From: an uncultured Thermoguttaceae bacterium
GTDB taxonomy: Bacteria > Planctomycetota > Planctomycetia > Pirellulales > Thermoguttaceae
Direction: 5' to 3'
Length of the DNA stretch: 64,000 bases
Assembly (NCBI GenBank): GCA_938042245.1
Contig: CALIRO010000041.1
Location: forward strand, 17,573-81,572
Shown: positions 43,703-52,425 of the stretch, one piece after another
Position numbering within the stretch: position 1 is the first letter of the stretch
How the letters are laid out: every line of letters begins with the position of its first letter
Program-made: the position numbers and the translations under genes
The notes under the pieces: model-generated
What the model was told of the DNA's origin: nothing
Databases searched by the model: none
Seen by the model: only the letters and a program-made list of their open reading frames with translations

Positions 43703-44922
43703 TGTGCAGCGTCAGCAATGGCTTATTGGCAAGTCAGAAACACTCAACAGAGCAGCCAGCCTCTGCCTATTCAGCACCGGCAGGATGCCTGATCGACCGA
43801 TGGGGGCGTCGGCATACGGATTTGCGGATTTCGGTAACCGACCGGTGTAATTTACGATGTTTTTATTGTATGCCGTCGAAGGGGGTGGCGCTGGCGCCTC
43901 GGGAATCCCTATTGGATTTTGATGAGATTGTGCGGGTGGTTCAGGTAGGGATCCGGCTTGGCATCCGCAAAGTGCGCCTTACCGGCGGAGAACCGCTCCT
44001 GCGTAAGGATCTGCCGAGGTTGGTTGAACAGCTTGCCAGTTTGCCAGGGCTGGAAGACTTGGCTATGACCACCAACGGCACGGTGTTGGCCGAATATGCT
44101 GCGGCGCTTCGGCAAGCGGGGCTTCGGAGACTGAATATAAGTTTAGATACCTTGGACCGCCGGCAATTCCAGGCCCTCAGTGGCCAGGATGCGCTCTTCG
44201 ATGTGCTCCGGGGAATCGAGGCGGCCCAACAAGCCGGCTTTCAGCCGATAAAGCTCAATGCCCTGGCCATCCGCGGCTGGAGCGAATCGCAGATTATCCC
44301 CTTGGTTCGGTTTGCTCTAGAGAGGCAATTGGAGATTCGGTTTATCGAGTTTATGCCGATCTGTCCAACGGGCCAATGGGCGCCAGAACGGGTTTTGCCC
44401 GCCGAAGCCATCTTGGAGATCCTCCGGCAGGAGTTCGGCCAGGTAGAACCGATAGAGGATTTGGTCGCCTCTGAGGATGGATTCATACCCCAAGAGGAGT
44501 CGGATTCACTAGGCAGGGCTCCAAACGGAGCTGGCTTGGAAGGCATCGGCCCAGAGACGTTTCCCCTCGGCGAGTTGGGCGTTCCAGGCGGCGCTGCGCC
44601 GCCTAGGGGGGTGTTGCCCCGGCCTCCTGCTCGGCTGTATCTTTTAGGCCGCACTGGCGCCCGGATTGGAATTATTGCTTCGCTCAGTCAGCCGTTTTGC
44701 CAAACCTGTTGCCGACTCCGGCTGAGTGCCCTGGGAGAACTTCGGCATTGTTTGTTTGCCCCAAGCGGCTGGGACCTTCGGGAAATGCTTCGGCGGGAAG
44801 CCAGCGAAGAAGAAATAATGGAGATCTTTCGGGCCGCTCTGGCAGCCAAACCCTTCAGCCCCTCCCGCTCGCAGAGCTCCTCCTGCCAACATACGCTTCT
44901 GATGTGCCAAATTGGAGGGTGA
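43702..44922 (+). CDS. moaA: GTP 3',8-cyclase MoaA (molybdenum cofactor)
   Basis: 406 residues (typical about 330). It is a radical SAM enzyme that turns GTP into 3',8-cH2GTP, the first step of molybdopterin synthesis. The SAM-binding cluster motif CxxxCxxC is Cys49, Cys53 and Cys56 (TDRCNLRCFYCMP). LTGGEPLLRKDL and MTTNGT follow. The second cluster motif is CQTCCRLR..GELRHCLF at about residues 335-355. The last residues are GG, the functional C-terminal tail of MoaA. About 65 extra residues at roughly 255-315, mostly Pro/Gly/Glu-rich, separate the barrel from the second cluster. ATG 43702 overlaps the moaE stop by TGATG. Confidence 0.95.
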   Translation: MCSVSNGLLASQKHSTEQPASAYSAPAGCLIDRWGRRHTDLRISVTDRCNLRCFYCMPSKGVALAPRESLLDFDEIVRVVQVGIRLGIRKVRLTGGEPLLRKDLPRLVEQLASLPGLEDLAMTTNGTVLAEYAAALRQAGLRRLNISLDTLDRRQFQALSGQDALFDVLRGIEAAQQAGFQPIKLNALAIRGWSESQIIPLVRFALERQLEIRFIEFMPICPTGQWAPERVLPAEAILEILRQEFGQVEPIEDLVASEDGFIPQEESDSLGRAPNGAGLEGIGPETFPLGELGVPGGAAPPRGVLPRPPARLYLLGRTGARIGIIASLSQPFCQTCCRLRLSALGELRHCLFAPSGWDLREMLRREASEEEIMEIFRAALAAKPFSPSRSQSSSCQHTLLMCQIGG

Positions 44923-45046
44923 AAATACTTTTGAAGCTTCTTTCGATTTGAAGGGCGGGTCCGTTTTGGGGACCGTCCCCAACGTTGGCACAGGAAAATG
45001 CCTTGGAACCTTTTTCCGTCTTCAAGATAAGAGGGCTTCAGAGACC

Positions 45047-45496
45047 ATGGGAGGCCAACGGAGCGGACAACCGTGGTTTCATCGGGGACTTCGATTCCAG
45101 TGTACCGGCTGCGGCCGCTGTTGCAGCGGCGGACCAGGCTTTGTATGGGTTAGCCCCGAGGAGATTCACCAATTGGCTCACCATCTGAGTCTGCCTATCG
45201 AAGAGTTCCTGGCCCATTATGTTCGCCCCGTTGGAAACCGATTTAGCCTGGTGGAACGGGCCAACGGCGATTGTGTCTTTTTACACCCCCAGACACGGCG
45301 ATGCATGGTCTATCCGGTTCGGCCAGAGCAATGCCGCAGTTGGCCCTTTTGGGTATCTAATCTTCGCACTCCCGCAGACTGGGAATATGTATGCCGCATT
45401 TGTCCTGGCAGCGGCCAAGGGCCTCTGTTTACTCTGGAACAGATCCTCTCCCTGCTGTGGGGAAGCGGATTAGAGAAGGAAGCTTCTTCTCTGTAG
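45047..45496 (+). CDS. YkgJ-type cysteine-cluster (Fe-S/Zn) protein
   Basis: 149 residues. YkgJ family protein with cysteine clusters that bind an Fe-S cluster or zinc: RFQCTGCGRCCSGGPGFVWVSPEE, CVFLHPQTRRCMVYPVRPEQCRSWPFW and CRICPGSG. Start ATG 45047 lies after GAGGGCTTCAGAG; extension to 44912 is rejected as it overlaps moaA. Family members have no settled biochemical function. It begins 124 bp after moaA and could share its transcript, but the family has no known link to molybdopterin. Confidence 0.88.
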   Translation: MGGQRSGQPWFHRGLRFQCTGCGRCCSGGPGFVWVSPEEIHQLAHHLSLPIEEFLAHYVRPVGNRFSLVERANGDCVFLHPQTRRCMVYPVRPEQCRSWPFWVSNLRTPADWEYVCRICPGSGQGPLFTLEQILSLLWGSGLEKEASSL

Positions 45497-46197
45497 AGGG
45501 GCAGTCGTCTCTGCATCCCCCTTTATGGGGGCATAGCCACTGCCTGCTTTTCTTCCTCTGGCCGAACCCACCAATTCCTCCACTGAGCACCCGATCCGGC
45601 AAATCCCATTAGGGCCCAGGCGAGGTCCCTCTCCAGGGGGGAAATAACTTCAGCCTTCCCTCAGACCCCGATGAATGGGGGGTTACAACCCCTCGATTTG
45701 GAGTACCTCTTCTTTGGCACTGGGAGGAAAAGTAGTTTCTGCCTGGGAAGCAAAACTTTTGGGAAACGGAATTGCTACGTTAGCCTTATATAGATGCATA
45801 CCTTAGGGGGGTTCATTGGTAGGTAATCTTTCCTAATTCGCAAAACTTTAGCTTTTGCCTGGAGTTTTTCGCCTACAAAGCCGATATTTGGTTTTCACCT
45901 GAGCCAAGGGCAAGTGCCGAGGTTTGAACCATGCTTTTTACCTAACTCCTTATATTTTAAGGAGTCAAGGTTTTTAAATCTCCAAAGCCAAGCTCTTTGA
46001 AAATAGAGATACCCTATAAATACCTCTAAAGGGGAGGAGGCATCCGGTCAGGCTAACCGGGCCAAAATCCGCCCAAAATCTTTAGACCGATCTTGACTTT
46101 AGTTATTATGCCATTTACACTTGGAGCATGATAATCAGAGTCCATATTTCTCGGATCGGTTCGCTGTGGCTGCCTTCTCTCCTGGGAGGACAATCTC
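45497..46197. other. Intergenic region upstream of the HU gene
   Basis: These 701 bp hold no gene. A sigma70-type promoter for the HU gene lies at 46093-46121; the remainder is AT-rich spacer. Confidence 0.6.
46093..46121 (+). promoter_or_regulatory. Sigma70-type promoter of the HU gene
   Basis: TTGACT (46093-46098) and TACACT (46116-46121) are 17 bp apart, with five of six and four of six matches to consensus. Transcription would begin near 46128, giving a leader of about 70 bases. Confidence 0.6.
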
Positions 46198-46554
46198 GTG
46201 GTGACGAAAAAAGACATTGTTCGTGCCATTGCCGAAGAAGTGGGGCTGACCCAACTCCAAACCAAAGAAATCGTGCAAAAGACCTTCGATGCCATCATTG
46301 AGGCGTTGGTTCGGGAAGGTCGGATTGAGCTTCGGAATTTTGGGGTTTTTGAAACCAAACTGCGGGCCCCTCGGAGAGCCCGCAATCCCCGCACTGGGGA
46401 AAAGGTCTATGTGCCTAAAAAATGGGTCGTTACCTTTAAGCCGGGCAAAGAAATGCAACAGCGCATCCGCCATCGAGAACGAGCTGCCCAACGTGCTGCC
46501 GGGTCCTCCCATCGGGGGGCAGTAACCGAACCGGTCGGAACTTCTTCTCAGTGA
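46198..46554 (+). CDS. HU/IHF-family DNA-binding protein
   Basis: 118 residues. A nucleoid protein that bends DNA as a dimer. The core (residues 1-95) has [18 protein letters not shown], the helical dimer part, then the beta-arm signature [42 protein letters not shown]. The arm holds NPRTGE with the DNA-intercalating proline. An extra 25-residue basic tail ([17 protein letters not shown]) is longer than in normal HU (90 residues). The GTG start at 46198 follows GGGAGGA with eight-base spacing. A promoter lies 77 bp upstream. Whether HU or IHF type cannot be decided. Confidence 0.95.
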   Translation: MVTKKDIVRAIAEEVGLTQLQTKEIVQKTFDAIIEALVREGRIELRNFGVFETKLRAPRRARNPRTGEKVYVPKKWVVTFKPGKEMQQRIRHRERAAQRAAGSSHRGAVTEPVGTSSQ

Positions 46555-47302
46555 AATCTCCTCGGCCCCTCAATTCGCTCCCTATTCCAGATCAGCTCTG
46601 CCAACTTTTTTAGGAACCGGAAAAGCCCTACTCTCTGCCGACACCAGGGCCTTGAGGGCTTTTCCCCGCTGGGCACCATCTGGAGGTTGCCCGCTGGGAG
46701 GTGTATTCAGGCTCTGTAACCCCAGCAGAGAAGAAGTTAGCTTGGGAGCAAAGGTAAGGAAGTCCTGCAGACTTCTGCCCAGGAGGATCGTGTTTGCCCC
46801 GACCCAAGCCCTCCGAAAGGTCCCCCTTTTGGAGCCAGGGTAGCCTAAGGCTCCGGTGCCCCGCAGAACTAAAAAATTGCTCTCGGCGCAAGAGAATATT
46901 TTTGCTACTTATCCTACGGGTCTGGACAATTCTTGGGGATTGTCCGCTACCTTTCCCGCGATCAGAAGTGCTTTTCGGAGCGATTAGACCACCAGGGGGG
47001 TGGGTCCTTTTTCTGTCCCATTTCCGCCAGATGGCGCAAGCTTGTCATTCCTGCGAAAGTAGCAGTCCAATTCCTCTGGCTTTGCCGCAGGAAAGCCAGA
47101 CACTTAGCAGGAGCCTCCGGGCAGCCTGGACTGCCGCTTCCGCAGCAACGCCAAGATAGGGATTTCGTCCTATATAAAGCAGGCGGGCTTTTCATTTGGC
47201 GGAAGGGTTACCTTGTTGTTTATTTAACAGAGCTTTTGTGGCTGAAGAAGACTTGGCCTAGCAGGTTCGGTTCTTGTCAAGATGTGAGGAAGGAGAGTTT
47301 GT
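46555..47302. other. Intergenic region with one MITE-like element
   Basis: These 748 bp hold no supported gene. MITE-like copy 7 occupies 47019-47207. Confidence 0.6.
47019..47207. repeat. MITE-like element, copy 7 (189 bp, longest)
   Basis: The ends are CATTTCCGCCAGATG (47019-47033) and CATTTGGCGGAAGGG (47193-47207), followed by TTACC outside. The interior has ATTCCTGCGAAAGTAGCAGTC and CTGGACTGCCGCTTCCGC. About 35 bp are extra compared with other copies. Confidence 0.8.
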
Positions 47303-47521
47303 ATGCGGAAGGTGTTCCTGAGCCTTTTGGCGGGGTTGTTCTTGATGCCGGTGCTCGGATGCATTATTCCTGGCTATTCGGGCGATCCGGTACGTCGGAC
47401 GCAGGAGTTGTTATTTACATCCGAAAATCTCCGCCTTTTGTTGGATGAGTGGGAACGTTTTTGGTTGCTAGATATGCCTGACCATTGCACGCCGTATCGG
47501 ACCCACGGTGGGGTGATCTAG
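47303..47521 (+). CDS. Small predicted lipoprotein
   Basis: 72 residues with ATG 47303 after AAGGAGAGTTTGT, a strong ribosome site. The signal has a basic N-terminus (MRKVFL) and a hydrophobic core (SLLAGLFLMPVLG) that ends in LGC, a lipobox with Cys20. The mature part (about 50 residues) has RRTQELLFTSENLRLLLDEWERFW, a helix with aromatic and acidic residues. I do not recognise a family; small lipoproteins of this kind are common in planctomycetes. A probable terminator lies 60 bp downstream, so it is a single-gene unit. Confidence 0.8.
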   Translation: MRKVFLSLLAGLFLMPVLGCIIPGYSGDPVRRTQELLFTSENLRLLLDEWERFWLLDMPDHCTPYRTHGGVI

Positions 47522-47581
47522 GGCAGACTAGCCTTGCTGAGCTTCCCCAGCCTAACCGTTTCTTCTTGCTAGAGAGGAAGG

Positions 47582-47630
47582 GGGGCTGCTCCGTTTTGGC
47601 GTAGGCTAGAACGGCTGGGAGGCCCCTTTT
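47582..47630 (+). terminator. Probable terminator after the small lipoprotein gene
   Basis: GGGGC (47582-47586) pairs with GCCCC (47622-47626), and CCGTT pairs with AACGG inside, with a run TTTT directly after. The inner stem is separated by short loops, so it is imperfect. Confidence 0.5.
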
Positions 47631-47693
47631 GTCGGTTTGCAGCCTAGATGCTGGGGAAGAACCCTTTGGGTTGGGCAGTCGGCAGACCAGTGC

Positions 47694-49340
47694 TTAGGGT
47701 TTCCCAGCAGGCGCCGGCCGTTTCCAAATATCCACGGGCACGTCGTTTTTCTGAGGGGGACCGGGACGGGTTCGGCCCTCGGCCACTTGCTGCTCCAAAA
47801 GTTGCAGCAATCGTTGCACCCTCTGGGGATGTTGGGCCTGGAGATTTTTTTGTTCGGCCAGGTCTTCGGCCAGATTGTACAGTTGTATCTCTGGGAGCCC
47901 TTGCCGATGGGCTTCCGGATCGGAAGGGCGGCTCCAGCCGCCGCTTCCCGGCGTCAGCAGCAATTTCCAGGGCCCTTCTCGGATGGCAAATTTGCCGCTG
48001 ATCGAATGTAATATCAGCGTCTCTCGGACCGGCCCGGTTGTCTTGCCCAATAGCACCGGCAGGAAGCTGAAGCTATCTTCGGCGGCATTGTCCGGCAGCT
48101 CCTGACCGACCAATTCTGCACAGGTGGCCATCAGATCGACCAGACCTACCAGTTGATCGGTGGTCGTTCCGGGCTGGACCCGTCCAGGCCAACGCACCAG
48201 CAAAGGAACCCGATGGCCGCCTTCCCAAAGATCGGCCTTGGCCCCCCGGAGTCCTCCGGACGGATCATGACCTTTGGCTCGCAAAGCCCCAAAATCTGCC
48301 TGCGGCGCCGGCCCATTGTCGCTGGAGAAGATGACCAGGGTATTGTCGGCCAAACCCTCTTTTTCTAAGGCCGCCAGAATCTGTCCCAGACCATCGTCGG
48401 TCTGCATAACGAAATCGCCGTAGGGGTTCAGGCCGCTTCGGCCTTGCCAGCCTTCCGAAGGCAGAATAGGCGTATGCGGCGAGGCAAACGCCACATACAA
48501 GAAGAAAGGTTTCCCTGAGCGGGCCTCGGCTGCTCGCTGTTGGATATATTCGATGCTTTTTCTGGTAAGCACTGGGAGCACATCGACCGCTTCAAACTTT
48601 TCGGCGGCTGGTCCCCGCCGGGTCATGGCCGATCGGCCCAACATCATCGGAAACGCCTTATCCACGGTGGGAACCACCTCCACCTGGTCATTATGGATAA
48701 ATGTATAAGGAACCATGTCCAACGACCCGGCAATGCCGTAAAATTCATCGAAGCCTACACTCAGGGGGCCCTGGGTGATCGGCTTGCTGAAATCGACGTT
48801 CCAGCCTTCCGGCCCTTTTTCGATCTGATCGGTAAACGGCTGGGTATTTGGCTTTCTGGGCCAAGCGAGTCCCAGATGCCATTTGCCGATGCAGGCGGTA
48901 TGGTACCCGGCTTTTCGGAGTAGTGCCGGCAACGTCAATCGCTCCGGAGGAATCAGCGGCGGGGACAGACCACCCAGCACCCCGCTTTGAAGTCGGCTCC
49001 GCCAGGAATATCGGCCCGTCAGCAACGCATAGCGAGTCGGCGTACAGACCGACGAGGTGCTGTGGGCGTCGGTAAACCGCATCCCTTCCCGCGCCAGCCG
49101 ATCCAAATGCGGCGTCGGAATCTTCCCCTGCGGATTGTAGCAGCCCAGGTCCCCGTAGCCCAAATCATCCGCCAAAATAAGCACGATGTTGGGTCGGGAC
49201 GCCCCTCCAGCACCAGGCCGATCCCCCAAACGGGAACCCACTTTTTCCCCTGGGAGTTGTCCACTGGCTCCCTCTCCTGCCCACCCAACCGCTGTAGAAA
49301 AAACAAGGCTTACTAACCCAACGTAAACCATAGCCTGCAT
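47694..49340 (-). CDS. Arylsulfatase (S1 family), exported
   Basis: 548 residues. The second S1 sulfatase of the window. A signal peptide spans residues 1-22 (MQAMVYVGLVSLVFSTAVG). IVLILADDLGYGDLGCYNP leads into the formylglycine motif CTPTR with Cys99, where the more usual form is C-x-P-S-R; Thr at the fourth place is allowed in the C-x-P-x-R rule. Also visible are GKWHLGLAW, IFSSDNGPAP and LYNLAEDLAEQKNLQAQHP at the C-terminal subdomain. The ATG at 49340 has AGGAG 10 bases upstream. It likely removes sulfate from a glycan; substrate unknown. It lies downstream of the GHL10 gene on the same strand, fitting glycan use. Confidence 0.95.
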   Translation of the reverse strand: MQAMVYVGLVSLVFSTAVGWAGEGASGQLPGEKVGSRLGDRPGAGGASRPNIVLILADDLGYGDLGCYNPQGKIPTPHLDRLAREGMRFTDAHSTSSVCTPTRYALLTGRYSWRSRLQSGVLGGLSPPLIPPERLTLPALLRKAGYHTACIGKWHLGLAWPRKPNTQPFTDQIEKGPEGWNVDFSKPITQGPLSVGFDEFYGIAGSLDMVPYTFIHNDQVEVVPTVDKAFPMMLGRSAMTRRGPAAEKFEAVDVLPVLTRKSIEYIQQRAAEARSGKPFFLYVAFASPHTPILPSEGWQGRSGLNPYGDFVMQTDDGLGQILAALEKEGLADNTLVIFSSDNGPAPQADFGALRAKGHDPSGGLRGAKADLWEGGHRVPLLVRWPGRVQPGTTTDQLVGLVDLMATCAELVGQELPDNAAEDSFSFLPVLLGKTTGPVRETLILHSISGKFAIREGPWKLLLTPGSGGWSRPSDPEAHRQGLPEIQLYNLAEDLAEQKNLQAQHPQRVQRLLQLLEQQVAEGRTRPGPPQKNDVPVDIWKRPAPAGKP

Positions 49341-49588
49341 CGGTAGAAGGCTCCTAAAAGAAAACCCCACCCAGAATCTCGGCTTCCCACCACCAGACGG
49401 TTTCCGTAGATCGGGCTAGAAAAATACCCACAATCCCCTTGGAAAAGCATAGATTATTTTACGGCTTCTGGATTGCTCTAGCCAGGGGGGAAGACGAATC
49501 CCTTTTGCTCTTTGCTCCAAGAGCCGCCCGATGAGCCTTCCTGCCAGCCCATTTCGGGCGACCATTCCCCTCCGAGTACAAGAAAATT

Positions 49589-52153
49589 TCACGGAGAGGC
49601 AGCGCTATGGAAAGCAGTAGCCCGTTGGCGGCCCACACCGGCCCCAATGGCCGGCACATGGGTCTGGATGGACTCCCGGTCCAGATTAAAGAGGGTAAAT
49701 CCCTGGGCGCCCAGTTGCCGGGCCAGATACACCTGGCCAACCGTCCGATCCGGCGTCAGTCGCCACGCCCCGATGCCCGGATACACAGGAATCCGACCGC
49801 CGACCAATTCCAATTGCCGACGCACTAGGTTCCGAAGCTCCAGGTCGCTCTGAGTGTAGTCCATTGGGCAGACAAAATCCAGCAGTCCTGCCTGGACCCA
49901 GGCCACCCAATCCTGGCCGACCGAATCTCGACAATCCGGATAGGCCCCAAAAACCGCCGCCGAAATCTTCGCCTCGGGCCGAATCTTCTTGGCCTCCTGT
50001 CGTACCGCCTCCACCAAGCGGGTAATTTGTTTGCAGCGCCACGCCCGGTACTGCTGGCGGAGAGGCCCTTGGTAGCAATCCTCCGGCCAATGGGCTACCT
50101 TTGCGCCCCGCTCCTTCTCAAACCGCTCTCGGCATCCCTGGCAATAACAGGCCTGGCCGTGGGGATACCGGATATAGTCAAAGTGCAGCCCGTCGATTGG
50201 GTATTTCCGGAGCACCTCCAGCATGCTATCCCGTTCCAGTTGGAAGTTTTCTGGGTGGGAGGGGCAGAGCCAGTCGATCGGCGTGCCATCGACGGCCACC
50301 TGGGTTCGGCCGGCCGATCGCATCTTTTGCACAAAATCTTTCGGGGCGGTGCTTAGGTTCCAGTTGACCTTCCAGACGTGGACTTCTAGGCCATGCCGAT
50401 GGCACGCCTCCACACACGGAGCTACTTGATCGCCGTGCTCTTTGTAGGTTTTACTTTGCGGGAGAAGCTCACTGGGATAGTGGGCCAAGCCGCCCCAGAG
50501 CATATTGGGCAGCACCATGTTGAACCCGGCGGCGGCCAATTCCCGGGCAGTCCGCTCCCAATCGCCTTCGTAGGCGCCGGTGCCGGAGTGGTTCCAGATG
50601 GCTCGGCCTTCTCGCTGCCGGCTGGGCTGAGCCGCTATATACGCCTGGACCAAGGCTTCTCGAACCTGCCGGGCCGCCTCGATGACCGCCGGCCCCCTGC
50701 CGACGGTCTGGGCCTCGGCCAGGTTTCTGTCCGCCTCGGCCAATCGGGCCATGTGCTCCGCCAACTTCTTTTGCGCTTCCGGCGGAAGATGCTTTTGTAC
50801 ATCGGTTAAGAATTGTTCCACACTCGACCGATCCGCCAAATGGCCCACTTGTCCGATCCGTTCGACGGCTGCCTGGGCCATCTGGCGCCAAAGCGGCGGG
50901 ACCAGATGCCCCAGCAGAGCCGCCAACATCTGCTTTTTCCCCTCCGGATCATCTGGCAGGATGATGTGGGTGAAAAAGGCGCCCCGGTCGCTCAGAAGCA
51001 GTGCCGGCAGGCCGGTCGGCTGGCCCCGGTCGTCCAGCCACCAGCCAATCACCCGGGCGCCGTAGCCTTCTGGTTCCGCTGTGGTGATGTTCCAGGAAGC
51101 TTGGCGGACTAATCGGGGAAGCCCGGTCACATCCGCCGCCTCCAACTGAATCTGGGCGAATTGACCCGGTCGGCTTTGCGGCAGGTATTTCGGATTTTTC
51201 AGTCCCAGCAGTTTAGCCAGCCTCGGTGGCAGGTTGTAGCAAACGATCAGTTTCCCGCCCTTTTGCACATAGCTTTCCAACGCCTCCAGCGTGGACTCTT
51301 CCATCCGGGGTAGATAGGCCAACAGGGCCACCGGCCGATCGCCCAACGCCCCGTGCGGCAAATCCGCATCTTCTACGGCGTCAGCGCCCAAGCCCAGGTC
51401 GGCCAGCATTTCTGCTACCCGGCTTGCAGTCTGCCGAGCGGCCTCCGTTTCGCCGGATTCTCTCTTGGTTCGCTCCGCTGGCATCACCAGGGCGATGGGG
51501 TGTTGGAAGGCGAAGAGGCGGGCTAATCGGCACTGGCCGTTTTGGTTTGCACCGCGCCAGATCGAAATCCGAATGCCGTCGATTTTACGCCAACCGGCCG
51601 GTTGTCCTTCGGTGCGAAACTCAGCCTTGGAAAAATGTAACGTTTGCCAGCCGGGTTGCCGTAAATTTTTGCCCGCCGCATACCAGCCCGCTCCACTCCG
51701 AAAATAAAGGCTCAGATGGCCTACCACTTCCGGCGGCGCCACAACCAACTCCAGGGCAAAACCGCCCACAGCCGCTAAGTCCAAAGACACCTGCCGGTCA
51801 TGCACCGTGCGTTCCAATTTCGGCTGCTGGGCAAAAGGGACGTCAAACTGCAATCCCCGCTTGCCAGCCTGTTGGAATGGTTCGACCGGCGGAGTTTCTC
51901 CTTGCGCACGCCACGCCCGCCGGGCCGATTCGGCATCCGGATACTCAAAACCGTCGATCAACGTCTCCCGAACCAGCCCCTGCCGATGGGCAAGCCCCGG
52001 AATCGCTTCCGCACCCCTCCGCCCCCTCTCTGCCGCTAGCAGAAGCAGTTCGGATTTCCCCGCCGACCCCAGGGGCGGCCAAGGCCTCATTGCATCCCCT
52101 GCCAGCACCACCACTGCCATCCCAATCGGCCAACCTAAACGCCATGCTTTCAT
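49589..52153 (-). CDS. Large exported GHL10 glycosidase-like protein with GATase-like domain
   Basis: 854 residues with a signal peptide (residues 4-20). A carbohydrate-binding-like beta domain covers about 40-210 (GFALELVVAPPEVVGHLSLYF, LRQPGWQTLHFSKAEF). A GATase1/ThuA-like segment covers about 215-400 (VALLAYLPRMEESTLEALESYVQKGGKLIVCYN). A helical stretch covers about 410-500. The C-terminal part, about 510-850, is the GHL10/DUF187 barrel of YngK-like glycosidases. It contains YEGDWERTARELAAAGFNMV, DWLCPSHPENF, PIDGLHFDYIRYP and DFVCPMDYTQ. GHL10 members cleave glycans in other bacteria; target unknown here. The ATG at 52153 follows AAAGGTG. It lies upstream of the sulfatase gene with a 248-bp gap. 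Confidence 0.85.
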   Translation of the reverse strand: MKAWRLGWPIGMAVVVLAGDAMRPWPPLGSAGKSELLLLAAERGRRGAEAIPGLAHRQGLVRETLIDGFEYPDAESARRAWRAQGETPPVEPFQQAGKRGLQFDVPFAQQPKLERTVHDRQVSLDLAAVGGFALELVVAPPEVVGHLSLYFRSGAGWYAAGKNLRQPGWQTLHFSKAEFRTEGQPAGWRKIDGIRISIWRGANQNGQCRLARLFAFQHPIALVMPAERTKRESGETEAARQTASRVAEMLADLGLGADAVEDADLPHGALGDRPVALLAYLPRMEESTLEALESYVQKGGKLIVCYNLPPRLAKLLGLKNPKYLPQSRPGQFAQIQLEAADVTGLPRLVRQASWNITTAEPEGYGARVIGWWLDDRGQPTGLPALLLSDRGAFFTHIILPDDPEGKKQMLAALLGHLVPPLWRQMAQAAVERIGQVGHLADRSSVEQFLTDVQKHLPPEAQKKLAEHMARLAEADRNLAEAQTVGRGPAVIEAARQVREALVQAYIAAQPSRQREGRAIWNHSGTGAYEGDWERTARELAAAGFNMVLPNMLWGGLAHYPSELLPQSKTYKEHGDQVAPCVEACHRHGLEVHVWKVNWNLSTAPKDFVQKMRSAGRTQVAVDGTPIDWLCPSHPENFQLERDSMLEVLRKYPIDGLHFDYIRYPHGQACYCQGCRERFEKERGAKVAHWPEDCYQGPLRQQYRAWRCKQITRLVEAVRQEAKKIRPEAKISAAVFGAYPDCRDSVGQDWVAWVQAGLLDFVCPMDYTQSDLELRNLVRRQLELVGGRIPVYPGIGAWRLTPDRTVGQVYLARQLGAQGFTLFNLDRESIQTHVPAIGAGVGRQRATAFHSAASP

Positions 52154-52425
52154 CGTGGCACCTTTCAAGCAAGAGACCGGCCTACTCGGAAATCGCATGA
52201 TACCGAGCAAAGACTCTTAACCCACCGAAAACCAGTTTCTACTTGAATAATCAACTGGATGATAGAAAACTTAACACTTCCGCCCGATGGAGTAAACTCC
52301 CTGAGTATGATCTCTGAGCCAGCCTCTGAACCAGGCTACGGGGAATCTACTAGCCTGCCATCTCTGCACAAGCCGGGCGTCCGGGCTCTCCCCTGGCGGG
52401 CAGAGGTGAGGAACGAGGAGGCGGG

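Noticed and set aside
46628..46891. An 87-codon minus-strand frame between the HU gene and copy 7
   Set aside because: Low-quality composition, no ribosome site and no recognisable domain.
51226..52200. A 324-codon plus-strand frame inside the GHL10 gene
   Set aside because: Antisense, full of Pro/Arg/Ser from reversed codons; no motif, signal or ribosome site.
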